Below, one piece after another: positions 30,837-40,742 of a stretch of 64,000 nucleotides of DNA (position 1 is its first letter; every line of letters starts with the position of its first letter). Source of the DNA: Andalucia godoyi (lineage: Eukaryota > Discoba > Jakobea > Jakobida > Andaluciidae). The notes beneath the pieces are model-generated. The model did no database searches. It saw only the letters and a list, made by a program, of their open reading frames with translations, and was not told the origin of the DNA. The stretch covers positions 186,001 through 250,000 of the forward strand of contig VRVR01000029.1 in NCBI GenBank assembly GCA_009859145.1. Reading direction: 5' to 3'. The position numbers and the translations under genes are program-made.

Positions 30837-31572
30837 CTATACTCGGGTCATCCCCCATGCGAAAACGGCAATTGAGGAAAGGATAAGGAATCCTGCATAT
30901 GTCTTGAACAATGCGGCCCATGAGATGAAGCGTCCATGGAGCGTAATCAAGATGCACAGACTTACCATCGTCCACGACGACTTGTTCTTGTAGTTCATAT
31001 GGTTGAGTGCGCGTGCACAAAAAGAGTGGCAGTTGTTGCCGCAGAAATTGTACATTTCTTCGCAGTAAAATACGCGCGCCTTTTCAATACACCCATCATA
31101 CGTCTCAGAGGTAGTGCTGCTGGTTTGGCTGTGACCGGAAGTCAGGATTCCCATTTTTTGCGGATCCAAGAGTGCGTACTTGGTGGGCTTTCCAAATGCA
31201 AAGTTGTCTCGACTAACTGTGTACGGACCCGCAAAGTCATAGATCACTCCATCCGACGCACAGATTCCCATATGACCAATAAACGGAAGGAGCCAGCTAC
31301 GCACATATAATCATACAAGAAATTTGATTAGACACTGGAAAGAAACAGCGTTTCGTTTTCCTCAGCATACCAAACACACCGCGGCAACAACCAAACGTAA
31401 AGTTTAAAATAAAAATAAAAAAGAAGGGGTAAACAAAAAAAATAAAAATAATAATAAATAAATAATAAATGAAAAATACTACAACAAAGGGAACATACGT
31501 TATCAACGGAATGGGAGTCCAAACGATGCAGAATGGAAATCTGTCTCGTTTGGGATCGATTGCGTTCTTCAT
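30837..31572 (-). CDS. TMEM222: TMEM222/DUF778 membrane protein, two exons
   Basis: Exon 1 is 31572-31499, the intron 31498-31297 (donor GTATGT, CTAAT branch-like motif, acceptor GCGTAG) and exon 2 31296-30837, giving 177 residues. Splicing rebuilds the family core FCIVWTPIPLITWLLPFIGH followed by MGICASDGVIYDFAGPYTVS and FGKPTKYALLDP. The CxxxxNCHSF element of the family is present as NFCGNNCHSFCARALNHM, and then two hydrophobic segments follow (VSLCILITLHGRF; FLILSSIAVFAWGM). The function is not established in any organism that I know well. The start MKNAIDPKRDRF is chosen by homology, and the frame is open 72 bp further. A second minus-strand frame overlaps the 3' end (30742-31020) and is treated as a shadow. 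Confidence 0.87.
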
Positions 31573-32005
31573 ATCACCCAACTCTGGATCTGTGGACGTT
31601 ATTTTTCTCTCTCTTCCTTCTGTGTGTGTATGCGCTGCATGCATGCACCTTCACAAACGAACCCTGGAAAAAGTAAATGTAAAAGAAGGAAAGGTAAAAA
31701 AGTAAAAGAAGGAAACACAAAGAAGAAATCAAACAGACGTCAGACACCAAAATACATTGTGCACTAACCACGGATAATCAATGTTGCAACCCAACAACAC
31801 ACCGGTTGTAAACGCATGCGCATGGCGCGTGGCGGTGTTTTTGTGTTTTACGTGCGCTTTAGATTGCTTCATCATATCGCAATAAGTGGCAGCGGCCTTT
31901 TGAATAGCAGGATTTTTTCCCGCAGATCTTATTGTTTTTTTTCCTGCTTTCATTGTGTAATCTGTAATTTTGAATTTGTAATAAACACACAAGCCGGTTG
32001 TCGGA
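31573..32005. other. Divergent intergenic region with a short ORF
   Basis: 433 bp between TMEM222 (-) and the large orphan (+). On the minus strand a 74-codon frame, 31953-31729 (MKAGKKTIRSAGKNPAIQKA, His-rich later), looks coding-like. It could be an independent small gene or an upstream exon of TMEM222, which does not need it by family length. Nothing else is visible. Confidence 0.35.
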
Positions 32006-35000
32006 ATGCACAGCGAGGGCATCGCAAAGGAGCTTGGTTCTTTGAAGATTCTCGAGTCACTGCGGTCTGTTATTCGGAAAGACGACGCGTTGTTTACGAG
32101 TCTGCACCAATGGGTTCCTCCGGATCAGACGCGTGTTCGGCAGTCTCTTGCGGAGTCGGAGCTGTATGACTGGTTGCAAGAGTGCACGCATGCTCATGAT
32201 GAAACTGTGAGAAGCGCTGAGAACAAAATACAGGTCTCGACGGCGCTGCTGGGAGCTCACGAGTCGCATAATCGTTTTTTGCAAGACTGCGCGGACGTGT
32301 ACCTTGACATTCTGCAGGGCTTCTTTGAAAATCGATCGAGGCAAAAGGATGAGCAGTGGATTCTAGCGGGCCAAGAGTCCCTGTTGGAATCTGCAAAAGC
32401 GAGGTACTTGGTGAGCTTGCAGGTTGCAAAGCTGAAATGTATACAACCCTTTGAGTGGCACGTGATCTGTGAGCAGTTCTGCTGGGACTTGTTTTTTCTC
32501 CGGGTGGAAGAGGATATGATGGGGTCCGTGGAAGTAGGAAATGTGGACAGAACAGTGCTGGAAACGCAGCAATGGGAAATGCAGCTCCAGAAGCTGATCT
32601 GGTCCAAGACGGTCGACCAGCAGGAGTCCCGCATCAGCATTAAGCGTTTCGCAACGTTTTGTCCGACCATTGCGGGAGAGACAGGACAGGCGTTTTTGGA
32701 CGACTTTCTGGTGAACAAAAAAGCAAAGAGGAAGTGTGGCAGGACTCTTCGTTCCAGGTCTGCAGTGTTTGATGCCGTCACAGAAATCACCAACTTCATG
32801 CAAGGTGTCAAGGCAATTGACCCGACGTTCAAGGTTGTGCTGGGAAAGCTCACCGACGGCCCTTATTGTCGGATGCTCCCAAGAGGGCTCGTACCGTTTC
32901 CGAACTTTCCCGAGAACCAGCTGCTGTCGTCGAAGGTGGTGTCTTGGATTCTTGCCAGCGATGTTTCTCACCCGATCATGGACGGCAAAGTTTACTTTTG
33001 CATTCAAGACCGGCTCCGCTGCAGCAAGAGAAAGTCCTCTCACGAAGTCCCAGGAAATGGTGTGCATTCTGGGACCACCTTGTCTACCATCTCTCCGAAA
33101 AAGTACGGCGGCTCGTCGTCTTCCCGGGCATACGAAGATGAAGACTTTTCTTTCGAATCTCGAGCTGTTGACCGTCGAGAGTTCACCTTTGACGGAGAAG
33201 TTCTCGTTTCATCAGATCCAGAACTCCATTTTGCCCCTGCTTCTGTTGGTGATCTTCTTCGGCTGCGATCCACGGCGGTTTCTGGCGTGTCTTCTGCGTG
33301 CAAGGATGCGTTCTCTGCATCGTACGGCGTGCGAGTTGGGGAAGATGTGTCAATTGTGCAGTTGTATGTTGTGAAGAACAATGGTATGCATGGCAAACTG
33401 GTGCCGTTGGGTGACGTCTGTATTCGCGAACTGGTGACAGTGTACTTGCACCGACAGAATAGTCCCAACACAGCATTTGTACTGCCTTTGGAGCCTCCAT
33501 CCACAACCACGGATTCAAAGGACCGCGACTTTTCGACCACTGTGGAGGAAGCGCAGCGGGAGGCGACGGTTTCTGAGCCTCACGACTCCCCGCAGAAGAA
33601 GGACGGCGTCCGCGATCTCCGATACTGCTACACAGTCGTATACATGTCAACGCAGAATCCGACGAAGCCGTGGATTCCGATGGGATTGGTTCAGTACGAA
33701 ATCCTTCCCGAGAGCGATGCTGCCGCGTCTCCGGTGGCATTGAAAACAGATGCACCGAACATGACGGAGATGCTTGTATCACTGTCCCAGACGGTCTGTT
33801 GTGTGCCAGGATGCTTCCGGACGTCCTTCTCTAGGAAGACGCACAAATGTGCACACCACCATTCTATCGATCTCTCTCATTCTGCTTTGCGCAACGAGTC
33901 CCTGCGGCTGCTTGCTTCAGGCTTGCTTCCATTTCACAACCTCAGCGGCATCGCGAAGGCCAACAACCCGGATATCTCTGCGTCGTTCACGAAATCTGCA
34001 ATTCGAGATTTGCACGACGCAAACTACAGAACCTTTTTTGACGACTGGAATGAATACCCTGAAACTGCTTCGAAAACACGGTCATTTATGGACAACTCGC
34101 TGTCCAAAAGAGTCGAGGAAGAGTCGCTGATATGCGCACTGACGACATCCAGTGGGCGCGCCGGAGGCCGCTTGTGGAGACGCTACACAGAGAGTCTGAC
34201 GAGTGGTCACACAAGCCATGTGGCTCACAACACATCGCTGATGCGACAAGTGCTCCGAAAGTCGAACAAGGATGAAGACATGGCTGCGCATTCTTCTCCG
34301 AAAGAAGGCTCGACTGGGAAGGAGTTTTCTCCCGTCCACGGCGTCGCGTCCATGGATGAGGCTGAAGGCGGCCCATCTTCTGCCCGATCCTCGTCTGCGT
34401 CTGCATCCTCATCTCGTGCTTCGGATGTTTCTCTTCAACATCGAGGTTCGATTGCAGACCAAGGTCGGAGCACGGTTTCGTATTTGAAAACCGTGTCGCA
34501 AGACAATTCGAGCACTTCGCCGTCGACGCCGAGAGCATCGTCGTTGTTGGTGGTGTCTGGGCGATCCAAGGAAGAATTGGAGAATTTGCTGCGTGCAAAG
34601 CAGCAAATTTTGGCGCAGGAACGGAAGAATTCACGCGAATTGCTGTCGATTTCAGCGGTCACAGAGCCGATGTCCGACAAACAGAAGCATCTGTTGAACT
34701 ATCTTGCGAGCCATGGATGGCCCCAGAATTCCCGAGGCGATGAAATGGAAACTCTGCGCTCCAAGGCCAAGGTTCTTCGGGCTATGCAAGATGCACTTGC
34801 GGGTACCTCGGTCGCTGGGCTCTCTTCTGGAGGCATAGTTCCAATGCCCCCTGCAGCACCTCGGTCGTCGTTCCCAGATGTAAATGTGGACATCGCCGGT
34901 CCATCTCCTAGAAATCGCAAATCAGAGGGGCTCCCGTTTGGTGTCGTATCGGCGTCAGATTTGTCCATGGAACCAGTCAGTCGACCAAAATCCCGCTCCA

Positions 35001-35137
35001 TTTCCGCACACAGACCGGAACCACGTCCTGCGACCTCTGTCTCTAGGAACTCAGCCCTGTCCAGCAGCATCACTAATTCTCGATCGATGTTGTCCAAGCC
35101 GCCTGCTGGTCGATCCGTTTCGCGGCTGCGTAATTAA
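32006..35137 (+). CDS. Large orphan protein, possible helical N terminus and C2-like core
   Basis: A 1043-residue protein in one exon that I do not recognise. Residues about 1-280 are helical and rich in Gln/Glu/Leu (YDWLQECTHAHDETVRSAEN, FLQDCADVYLDILQGFFENR), as in coiled-coil or BAR-like domains. Residues about 390-570 look like a beta-rich, C2-like domain (RREFTFDGEVLVSSD, VSIVQLYVVKNNG, GKLVPLGDVCIRELVTVYL, YCYTVVYMSTQNPTKPWIPM). About 600-620 there is a Cys/His cluster VCCVPGCFRTSFSRKTHKCA followed by HHH that could bind zinc. The last 350 residues are Ser-rich, basic and disordered, with one predicted coiled coil (EELENLLRAKQQILAQERKN). It has no transmembrane segment. The domain guesses are inferences. 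A vesicle- or membrane-scaffold role would fit but is unproven. Confidence 0.65.
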   Translation: MHSEGIAKELGSLKILESLRSVIRKDDALFTSLHQWVPPDQTRVRQSLAESELYDWLQECTHAHDETVRSAENKIQVSTALLGAHESHNRFLQDCADVYLDILQGFFENRSRQKDEQWILAGQESLLESAKARYLVSLQVAKLKCIQPFEWHVICEQFCWDLFFLRVEEDMMGSVEVGNVDRTVLETQQWEMQLQKLIWSKTVDQQESRISIKRFATFCPTIAGETGQAFLDDFLVNKKAKRKCGRTLRSRSAVFDAVTEITNFMQGVKAIDPTFKVVLGKLTDGPYCRMLPRGLVPFPNFPENQLLSSKVVSWILASDVSHPIMDGKVYFCIQDRLRCSKRKSSHEVPGNGVHSGTTLSTISPKKYGGSSSSRAYEDEDFSFESRAVDRREFTFDGEVLVSSDPELHFAPASVGDLLRLRSTAVSGVSSACKDAFSASYGVRVGEDVSIVQLYVVKNNGMHGKLVPLGDVCIRELVTVYLHRQNSPNTAFVLPLEPPSTTTDSKDRDFSTTVEEAQREATVSEPHDSPQKKDGVRDLRYCYTVVYMSTQNPTKPWIPMGLVQYEILPESDAAASPVALKTDAPNMTEMLVSLSQTVCCVPGCFRTSFSRKTHKCAHHHSIDLSHSALRNESLRLLASGLLPFHNLSGIAKANNPDISASFTKSAIRDLHDANYRTFFDDWNEYPETASKTRSFMDNSLSKRVEEESLICALTTSSGRAGGRLWRRYTESLTSGHTSHVAHNTSLMRQVLRKSNKDEDMAAHSSPKEGSTGKEFSPVHGVASMDEAEGGPSSARSSSASASSSRASDVSLQHRGSIADQGRSTVSYLKTVSQDNSSTSPSTPRASSLLVVSGRSKEELENLLRAKQQILAQERKNSRELLSISAVTEPMSDKQKHLLNYLASHGWPQNSRGDEMETLRSKAKVLRAMQDALAGTSVAGLSSGGIVPMPPAAPRSSFPDVNVDIAGPSPRNRKSEGLPFGVVSASDLSMEPVSRPKSRSISAHRPEPRPATSVSRNSALSSSITNSRSMLSKPPAGRSVSRLRN

Positions 35138-35725
35138 ACCTACCGGCACATTACCCTTGTAGATACGAAATGTAACTGGAAGCCATTTAGTCTCGTGTTT
35201 ATTTCTTGTTTTCTGCGTCCGCTCTCGGTGTTTCGGGACGTACAGCAACAGTCTTCTTGGCCCATCGACGCAACCTTCACTGTTCTGGCGTCTCGGTCGT
35301 ACGCAGTATGCCCAAACTCCAAAGTCTCTTCTTCCGTCTTTTGATGCAGGATCCCTTTTTGGGTCCCTCTTTTGCGATTCAAATCCTAAGCTGCTTGTGG
35401 GCCACGCAAAATCATCATCGTAGGATCGCAGAACGCAGGCAGAGCGCAAAAATCACAGAATCGTAAACCGACGAGTTTTGTTTACTTCAAGCATGCTTTG
35501 TGTTTTACGAAGCCCGGTTATTTGAAAAAAGCGGTCTCTCGAGGTTCTTATTGCACCAGGATATAATTTTTACTGGCTTATTTTTGTTTTGGGTTGGTGA
35601 CGAGTGACGACGGAGAGAGCCTTGCGATAAAAGGAAGTTGTTGACATATATATATATATATATATACAAGTTCCCCTAGTATCATTTGGCTTCGTTATTC
35701 GGTGTTGATCCCGCGCCATTTTGTA
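35138..35725. other. Intergenic region
   Basis: 588 bp with no defendable gene. Minus-strand frames near 35449-35140 include short basic, ribosomal-protein-like text in a third frame (KEGPKKGSCIKRRKKRLWSL, then after a stop AKKTVAVRPETPRADAENKK), which could be a broken or spliced small basic protein, but no consistent exon model was found. A (TA)n tract, 35647-35667, lies 60-80 bp before the next ATG. Confidence 0.4.
35647..35667 (+). promoter_or_regulatory. (TA)n tract, possible TATA region
   Basis: About ten TA units, 59-79 bp upstream of the LMBR1-like start codon. The position is compatible with a core promoter, but it may be only a microsatellite. Confidence 0.3.
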
Positions 35726-37561
35726 ATGAGCACGCCGTTGTCTGCAGTCTCGAAACCGACCCACGGAGTCGAGTTTCTTATGACGCACACTGTCATATTA
35801 CTGGCAATCTGCTCCGTAATTGTTGCGTTTTCGTTTCTGTTTCTCCATCATTTTCAGATTGCAAAGGGTCGAAGAAGGAATCTGCTGTTTCTGCTGATTG
35901 CCGATCTTGATTTGCTTAATATTTTCGTTGTTTTGTTTTCCATTGCGTTCCATGCGATATCGAGTGTGATTCCAGGTGCGCCCATGCTCATGTACTTCAC
36001 TGATTCGCTGGAGCGATTTTTTTGGAATGGGTCGTTCTTTGTGTCGATTGCGTGCATATTCTCGGGGATTCCGTACGCCTACTTGTATGCAGAACTGTCT
36101 GACGAACAGTCGATTGATCGCGAGTCCATCTTGTTCAAGAGCTTTCGCGTTCGCAAGTCTGGACTTTTTGTTCCCTGGTTTGAAGCACTTGTTACCATTT
36201 TGATCGTTGACTGTATTCTAGCGGTGCTGTCCGTATGGATGAAAATTCCGCTGATTTTTGTCGCGGTTACTGCGGGTGCCGCACTGCATCTGGTTTGTGT
36301 TTGCAGAGGGTTCTTGGCGATGTGCCAGTTGCTGCTGTCCAGAATAGCGAACGTCATTCAAACCGCACCTTCGACGAATGGAGAATTCGCAAATTCCTTG
36401 CCGCATGTCCAGACTTCGAGCTCCAACCACACATTTGGACGCACCGGCTCTTCGGTCGGTTTTGCGGCTCGCAAACGCAGTTTCCGTAAGTTCTCCGGTA
36501 CGCCGCTATGGCCCGCCAGAAATGAAGACGCTGCAATCGACAAGGTGATTGAGAAGCTCAAGAGTCTACGCGATGATTGGAGCCTCCTCATCGAATCCCG
36601 ACATATCAAGACCCCGCAGCAATTGCTTTCGACAGACCCAGCAGTTTTGGCTCGGGGGCTGTCCCACATTCGCAGCCAACAGGTCTACGAGAAGAAGGTT
36701 GAGCTGCGCGAGAATATTCGCCAGGAGGATAGACTGGTTTCTAACTACATCCGATCTCCGTCGCACTTGTTGAATTGCGATGATGCGGTGGAAAAGCTAA
36801 CATCGACGTGCCGAAAGCTGATGTCCTATTATCGGTCGCAGACGCTGCATCGTGCTGGGCACTTCTCGTCTACGTCGAAGATGCTCAGCGGTGGGGTTGT
36901 CGTACCGAAAAGTTCGACATCCAGGCTCCGACGCTTGTTTGTATATATGTTTGTGCGGTTACAGTTTCTTCTTCTGCTTGCAACCGTGGTCTTGACAATT
37001 TTGGTGTGGGCGATTGCAGCGAGCCGCATCTTTATGTTCATGTTTGGGTACCAAGAGAAAGTGTCCGTCATGTTGTTTTCATGGGCACTGCGCATGTCCC
37101 CTTCTTTAACAGGCACATTGTTGGACGTTCTGTTGCTGACGACTTTTACCATGGCGTCTTTTATTGGAGTCATTGACTTTCCGTACATTGGGCTGCGATC
37201 GTTCAGGGGATGGGTCGTTTATGAGGAACCGTCGTCGCATGATAAATCTGGAGCACCTGCTCGCGTGTTTTCGTGGAATGTCAGCATGAGCGTTGGGCTT
37301 GCGCTCATGTCGCTGATGGCCATGTCACTGCCCACTCTTATGGCACAGATCGGACTGCTCAGTAACACATCGTTTTCTAACCTCCGCGATACCGTGACGA
37401 TGCATTTCGGCACGTTGCCGAGCTCAATGTACTTTCTACCGTTGTTCGTCAGCGGTTTTTTGTATTCGTTATTTGCTGCTATTCGCGGTCTTTTCCAGCT
37501 CTTCTCTCGCTCCCCGTCTTCAGATGACATTGTAGATGTTCATTTGTTGGACGCGGATTGA
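35726..37561 (+). CDS. LMBR1-like multi-pass membrane protein
   Basis: 611 residues, one exon, predicted plasma- or endomembrane protein of the LMBR1/LIMR family. The first half has four or five hydrophobic segments with family-like text FFWNGSFFVSIACIFSGIPY followed by AYLYAELSDE (family: NGSLxHxLWN...MPFAYFFxE). A long hydrophilic, coiled-coil-prone loop (about residues 215-400) contains KVIEKLKSLRDDW and a run of charged helices. Four more spans follow from about 408, including FTMASFIGVIDFPYIGLRSF and the GTLPSSMYFLPLFVSGFLYS end. The frame opens earlier, but with GTG. The ATG at 35726 (MSTPLSAVSK) is the first usable start. Ligand and function are unknown. It is convergent with the WD40 gene. 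Confidence 0.62.
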   Translation: MSTPLSAVSKPTHGVEFLMTHTVILLAICSVIVAFSFLFLHHFQIAKGRRRNLLFLLIADLDLLNIFVVLFSIAFHAISSVIPGAPMLMYFTDSLERFFWNGSFFVSIACIFSGIPYAYLYAELSDEQSIDRESILFKSFRVRKSGLFVPWFEALVTILIVDCILAVLSVWMKIPLIFVAVTAGAALHLVCVCRGFLAMCQLLLSRIANVIQTAPSTNGEFANSLPHVQTSSSNHTFGRTGSSVGFAARKRSFRKFSGTPLWPARNEDAAIDKVIEKLKSLRDDWSLLIESRHIKTPQQLLSTDPAVLARGLSHIRSQQVYEKKVELRENIRQEDRLVSNYIRSPSHLLNCDDAVEKLTSTCRKLMSYYRSQTLHRAGHFSSTSKMLSGGVVVPKSSTSRLRRLFVYMFVRLQFLLLLATVVLTILVWAIAASRIFMFMFGYQEKVSVMLFSWALRMSPSLTGTLLDVLLLTTFTMASFIGVIDFPYIGLRSFRGWVVYEEPSSHDKSGAPARVFSWNVSMSVGLALMSLMAMSLPTLMAQIGLLSNTSFSNLRDTVTMHFGTLPSSMYFLPLFVSGFLYSLFAAIRGLFQLFSRSPSSDDIVDVHLLDAD

Positions 37562-37711
37562 ATTCTGTGTAGCACACCTTTATGACAAGCCATTTTCGTC
37601 TTTTTAATGTACATGTTGTTTTCTTCTTTCCCCTCTCTTCTTTTGCTTCTTTTGACGTGTTGCCTTGCCTTCTCAAGGGGCGAGTCTTTGTCTGCACCGA
37701 GTTTCCAAAGC

Positions 37712-39121
37712 TCAGTGATGGTTTGATTTTCCAGCAAATCGACGATCCATCAGCAGGTACTGACGAGTAAGCTCGGTCATGGGGACCGCAAGATCGTTTC
37801 CTCTTGGCAACTCGTACACATGCACACTGTCGTTGCGAACGTAAAGCATGTGGTCATCAATGACAGACATACAGTTTGAAGCATCCATTGCGGCAGTCGG
37901 CGACATCGGTTTGCCAATGTTCCACACGTAAATGCGGTTCTCTCCGGCGCACGTCGCGGCGATCGTCTGGCCGTTCTTTGAGATGTTCAAGGTTTGAACG
38001 TGTTCCTTCAGCTCATCTCGCAGCCGGAGGATTCTCCACACCCCATGTGCTTTCAAATCCCAGTCGACAATCACGAATTCTTCCGCAAGCTTGGACACCC
38101 AAATCACATGCGATCCATCCTGTGAGCAGCATATGGCGTTCTCAAGGCCGCGGTCCGGAACCCCAAACAGCGGTTGTCGGCGGTCACAGTGCCCCGACCG
38201 GACGTTCCACACTCGGAGCACATCGAGAATTGCACTGTTGTCTCCGCTTGCAGTAGGGTGCAGTTCATCGGTCAGCGTAATCAGGATGTCCTTTGATGAG
38301 AAGCACATTTTGCGGACCACTTCAGGAACATGTTGAGAGGGCAGCCAGCGAAGCACTTTCTGGTGCGCCAGGTCCACGATCTTGATTTTCTCCTTGTCAC
38401 GCTTGTGGTACAGGCAGGCAACATAGGACAGGTCCTTTGACCACGCAAGAGACAAGGGCATGATGGAAGCCGAGATTCCATGGCCACCGATCGTGGGATC
38501 TGATTCCGACCACTCTGCAAGCTGCTCTCCAGTTACAGTGTCATACAGGGACAACCGGCATTCTTCCGCTGCGACTGCAAAATACTGAACTCCAAGCCTT
38601 GAGCCGTCTTCGTTGAAAAACACATCGTCTGCAAAGACATCCGTCCACTGTTTTACGCAATCCTCTGTCTGCAGATTCCACAAGAGCGTTCCTAGCATGC
38701 GGTTGCTGACAACAACGTGGATGCCGTCTGGTGCAAACTTCACAATCGAAGACTCCGTGTTTGGAATGACGATCGCAGATGTCTTCTGGATCTGCGCAAG
38801 AACCGTCAATCCAAAACAAGCCAGAACACTCCCATTGGCGGTTTTAATGACATACAGCTTCCCGTCCTTCCCAGAAGTCGCAAGAAGTGACCCGTCTGGA
38901 GACAGGGACACATTTTTTGGTTCCGATTCGACATTCACTGCGACAACCAGCGTTGGGTTCAGCGTTAAATCCGTCGGTCGAAACACGCGCAAAACCCCAT
39001 CTTTCCATTCACAACGAAGCGGGCCGTCTGCAAAGTGCATTTCTCTCAGAGGCGGCAGATCGTGGCGCGAGTGTGTTGGAAATGACTGATCCAGAAACAT
39101 CACAAGATCAAAATCAGTCAT
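37712..39121 (-). CDS. WD40-repeat protein of unknown function
   Basis: 469 residues, one exon. Several WD-like blades are visible, with best copies VSLSPDGSLLATSGKDGKLY, IVKFAPDGIHVVVSNRMLGT followed by LLWNL, AICCSQDGSHVIWVSKLAEE and LNISKNGQTIAATCAGENRI with VYVWNIG nearby. Probably seven blades form one propeller, and no other domain is visible. The N-terminal 35 residues (MTDFDLVMFLDQSFPTHSRH) lie outside the propeller. I cannot assign it to a named WD family. Confidence 0.7.
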   Translation of the reverse strand: MTDFDLVMFLDQSFPTHSRHDLPPLREMHFADGPLRCEWKDGVLRVFRPTDLTLNPTLVVAVNVESEPKNVSLSPDGSLLATSGKDGKLYVIKTANGSVLACFGLTVLAQIQKTSAIVIPNTESSIVKFAPDGIHVVVSNRMLGTLLWNLQTEDCVKQWTDVFADDVFFNEDGSRLGVQYFAVAAEECRLSLYDTVTGEQLAEWSESDPTIGGHGISASIMPLSLAWSKDLSYVACLYHKRDKEKIKIVDLAHQKVLRWLPSQHVPEVVRKMCFSSKDILITLTDELHPTASGDNSAILDVLRVWNVRSGHCDRRQPLFGVPDRGLENAICCSQDGSHVIWVSKLAEEFVIVDWDLKAHGVWRILRLRDELKEHVQTLNISKNGQTIAATCAGENRIYVWNIGKPMSPTAAMDASNCMSVIDDHMLYVRNDSVHVYELPRGNDLAVPMTELTRQYLLMDRRFAGKSNHH

Positions 39122-39659
39122 GCTCTTTTCTTTTTTCTTTCCCCAAATAATTTAAAATAATAAAATATAATAAAATATAAAATGGCAAAGCGAGTCCTCC
39201 CTCTTCCTTCCTCTCTCTTTTTAATCAAACAAAGATGATTGAATGTTCTTTTTTGAACTAAAAAAGAAAGAAACTGCGATGCACACACACGCACACACAC
39301 ACACACACACAGAAAGAGAGAGAGAGAAGAGCATTCAGAAGCTCGCAGGATCGACTGTCGTGTTGAAATGAAACGTCGAACAAGAATAAAATGCATTGTG
39401 GGTAAAAGCAGCCCGCACTGGAAGTTCGTGCTTGCCGCAAAAGGAAATTCCCGCAACTATTTTTGGAAGGGTTCCGATGCGCATTCCGCTGTATCAAGCC
39501 TCAAGCGTCTCTGCTTCCTGCGCCGTTCCTTTTTCTCACTTTTCTCCTTTCCCTTTTTCGTTCATGTTGCCCTTCGGTCTCGCATGGCAGTGCGAACAAG
39601 GATCTTGCACAGTAGGGGCATATAAGACGCACACACACACATAGACAGATACACAGAGA
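39122..39659. promoter_or_regulatory. Divergent promoter region with TATA element
   Basis: 538 bp between the WD40 gene (-) and the Nudix gene (+). TATAAG at 39621-39626 lies 34 bp before the Nudix ATG and is the best TATA-box candidate on the plus strand. A (CA)n tract lies at 39284-39312. Open frames are short and repeat-derived, and no gene is seen. Confidence 0.45.
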
Positions 39660-40565
39660 ATGACGTCGTTTTGTTCGATGATTAACATTTCTTTTCGTGG
39701 GTCGACGATTCCCCTCCGGATGAGCAACGGTCTTCCCCCATTGCCGAGCATGCTGCTTTCCAAGCTGGCGCTGCCGACGGCAACTACGACCGCGGAGAGT
39801 TTTTTTCTTTCGGAAGAGGCTTCGCGCAGCATTTTGCAGTCATTTTCTCCGTTTCGAAAATGGCTGTTGAGGCTGGAGCGCGAGAAGGACCTGTCGCTGT
39901 CCGCGATCCAGGTTCAGTCTGTGGACTTTTTTGGACCGCGAATTGGATTCATGAAGCTTGTGGCGGACATCACAAGAATCGATGTGAGTCCGCCTGTGTC
40001 GGTTCCCGGGGTGGTGTTTCTGCGAGGGTCGTCGGTGGCGGTACTTGTGGTCATCAAGTCGGAGTCGGCCTCCAGAGAGCCAATGGTTGTGGTCACTCGA
40101 CAAGCACGAGTTCCTGCGTCTTGCGCACATTTAATGGAGATTCCAGCGGGAATGATGGACGACGCGGGATGCTTTGCTGGAAAGGCAGCCGAAGAAATCC
40201 ACGAAGAAACAGGCATTACGCTGAATAAGAACGATATGGTGGACTTGACTGCATGGGCGTATGAAAGCACGGATGCTTCGACGGGACGACTGAGCGAGAA
40301 TGAGTACTATGAAGGCGTATGGGTCTCTCCGGGCGGCTCGGATGAGTCCATTAGGCTCTTTGCGGCAGAAATTACGCTACCGGACGACGACCTGGCAGCC
40401 ATTGAAGGAAGAATCGCGGGCGTAGTGGAGGATCACGAGCACATTGTTGTGCGACTTGTCCCCTTGCGGTCTCTGTGGAAGGCCACCGCGGATGCAAAGG
40501 CGCTGTGTGCACTCGCACTCTATAATGAGTACTGCACCACCACTACCATGAAGGGTAAACAATGA
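39660..40565 (+). CDS. ADP-sugar pyrophosphatase-type Nudix hydrolase (NUDX14-like)
   Basis: Hydrolyses nucleoside diphosphate sugars, by family probably ADP-ribose or ADP-glucose. It has 301 residues, one exon. The N terminus MTSFCSMINISFRGSTIPLR is Ser/Thr/Arg-rich and could be a targeting peptide (plant NUDX14 is plastidial). Next comes family text SPFRKWLLRLEREKDLSLSA and VDFFGPRIGFMKLVADI. The Nudix box lies at about 164-186 (GMMDDAGCFAGKAAEEIHEE then TGI): the EExG core and REUxEE-equivalent EEIHEE are kept. The Glu at box position 7 is Gly and the Arg at position 15 is Glu, so metal binding or catalysis should be checked. VVVTRQARVPASCAHLMEIP matches the usual segment ahead of the box. 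Confidence 0.78.
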   Translation: MTSFCSMINISFRGSTIPLRMSNGLPPLPSMLLSKLALPTATTTAESFFLSEEASRSILQSFSPFRKWLLRLEREKDLSLSAIQVQSVDFFGPRIGFMKLVADITRIDVSPPVSVPGVVFLRGSSVAVLVVIKSESASREPMVVVTRQARVPASCAHLMEIPAGMMDDAGCFAGKAAEEIHEETGITLNKNDMVDLTAWAYESTDASTGRLSENEYYEGVWVSPGGSDESIRLFAAEITLPDDDLAAIEGRIAGVVEDHEHIVVRLVPLRSLWKATADAKALCALALYNEYCTTTTMKGKQ

Positions 40566-40742
40566 AAGTCGCGTCAGTCTGTGGATGGGAGATGTGTGCA
40601 GAGGTAGAAGAGGTGGAGTGCTGTTTTCCTCTCTTTTTCTTTTTTCTCTTTTTCTTCTTCCTACTCCCTTGATTAGGCTGTGTTCATCCGTTTATTTGTT
40701 GTTTCTTTATATGCGCGGAAGCCCATTCTCAGTCCCGCCGCG

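Noticed and set aside
30742-31020. Second minus-strand frame overlapping TMEM222 exon 2
   Set aside because: Different frame in the same transcript; TMEM222 family text fully explains the exon, although its tail reads as plausible protein.
32363-33067. 234-codon minus-strand frame
   Set aside because: Antisense to the large orphan; composition follows from the other strand.
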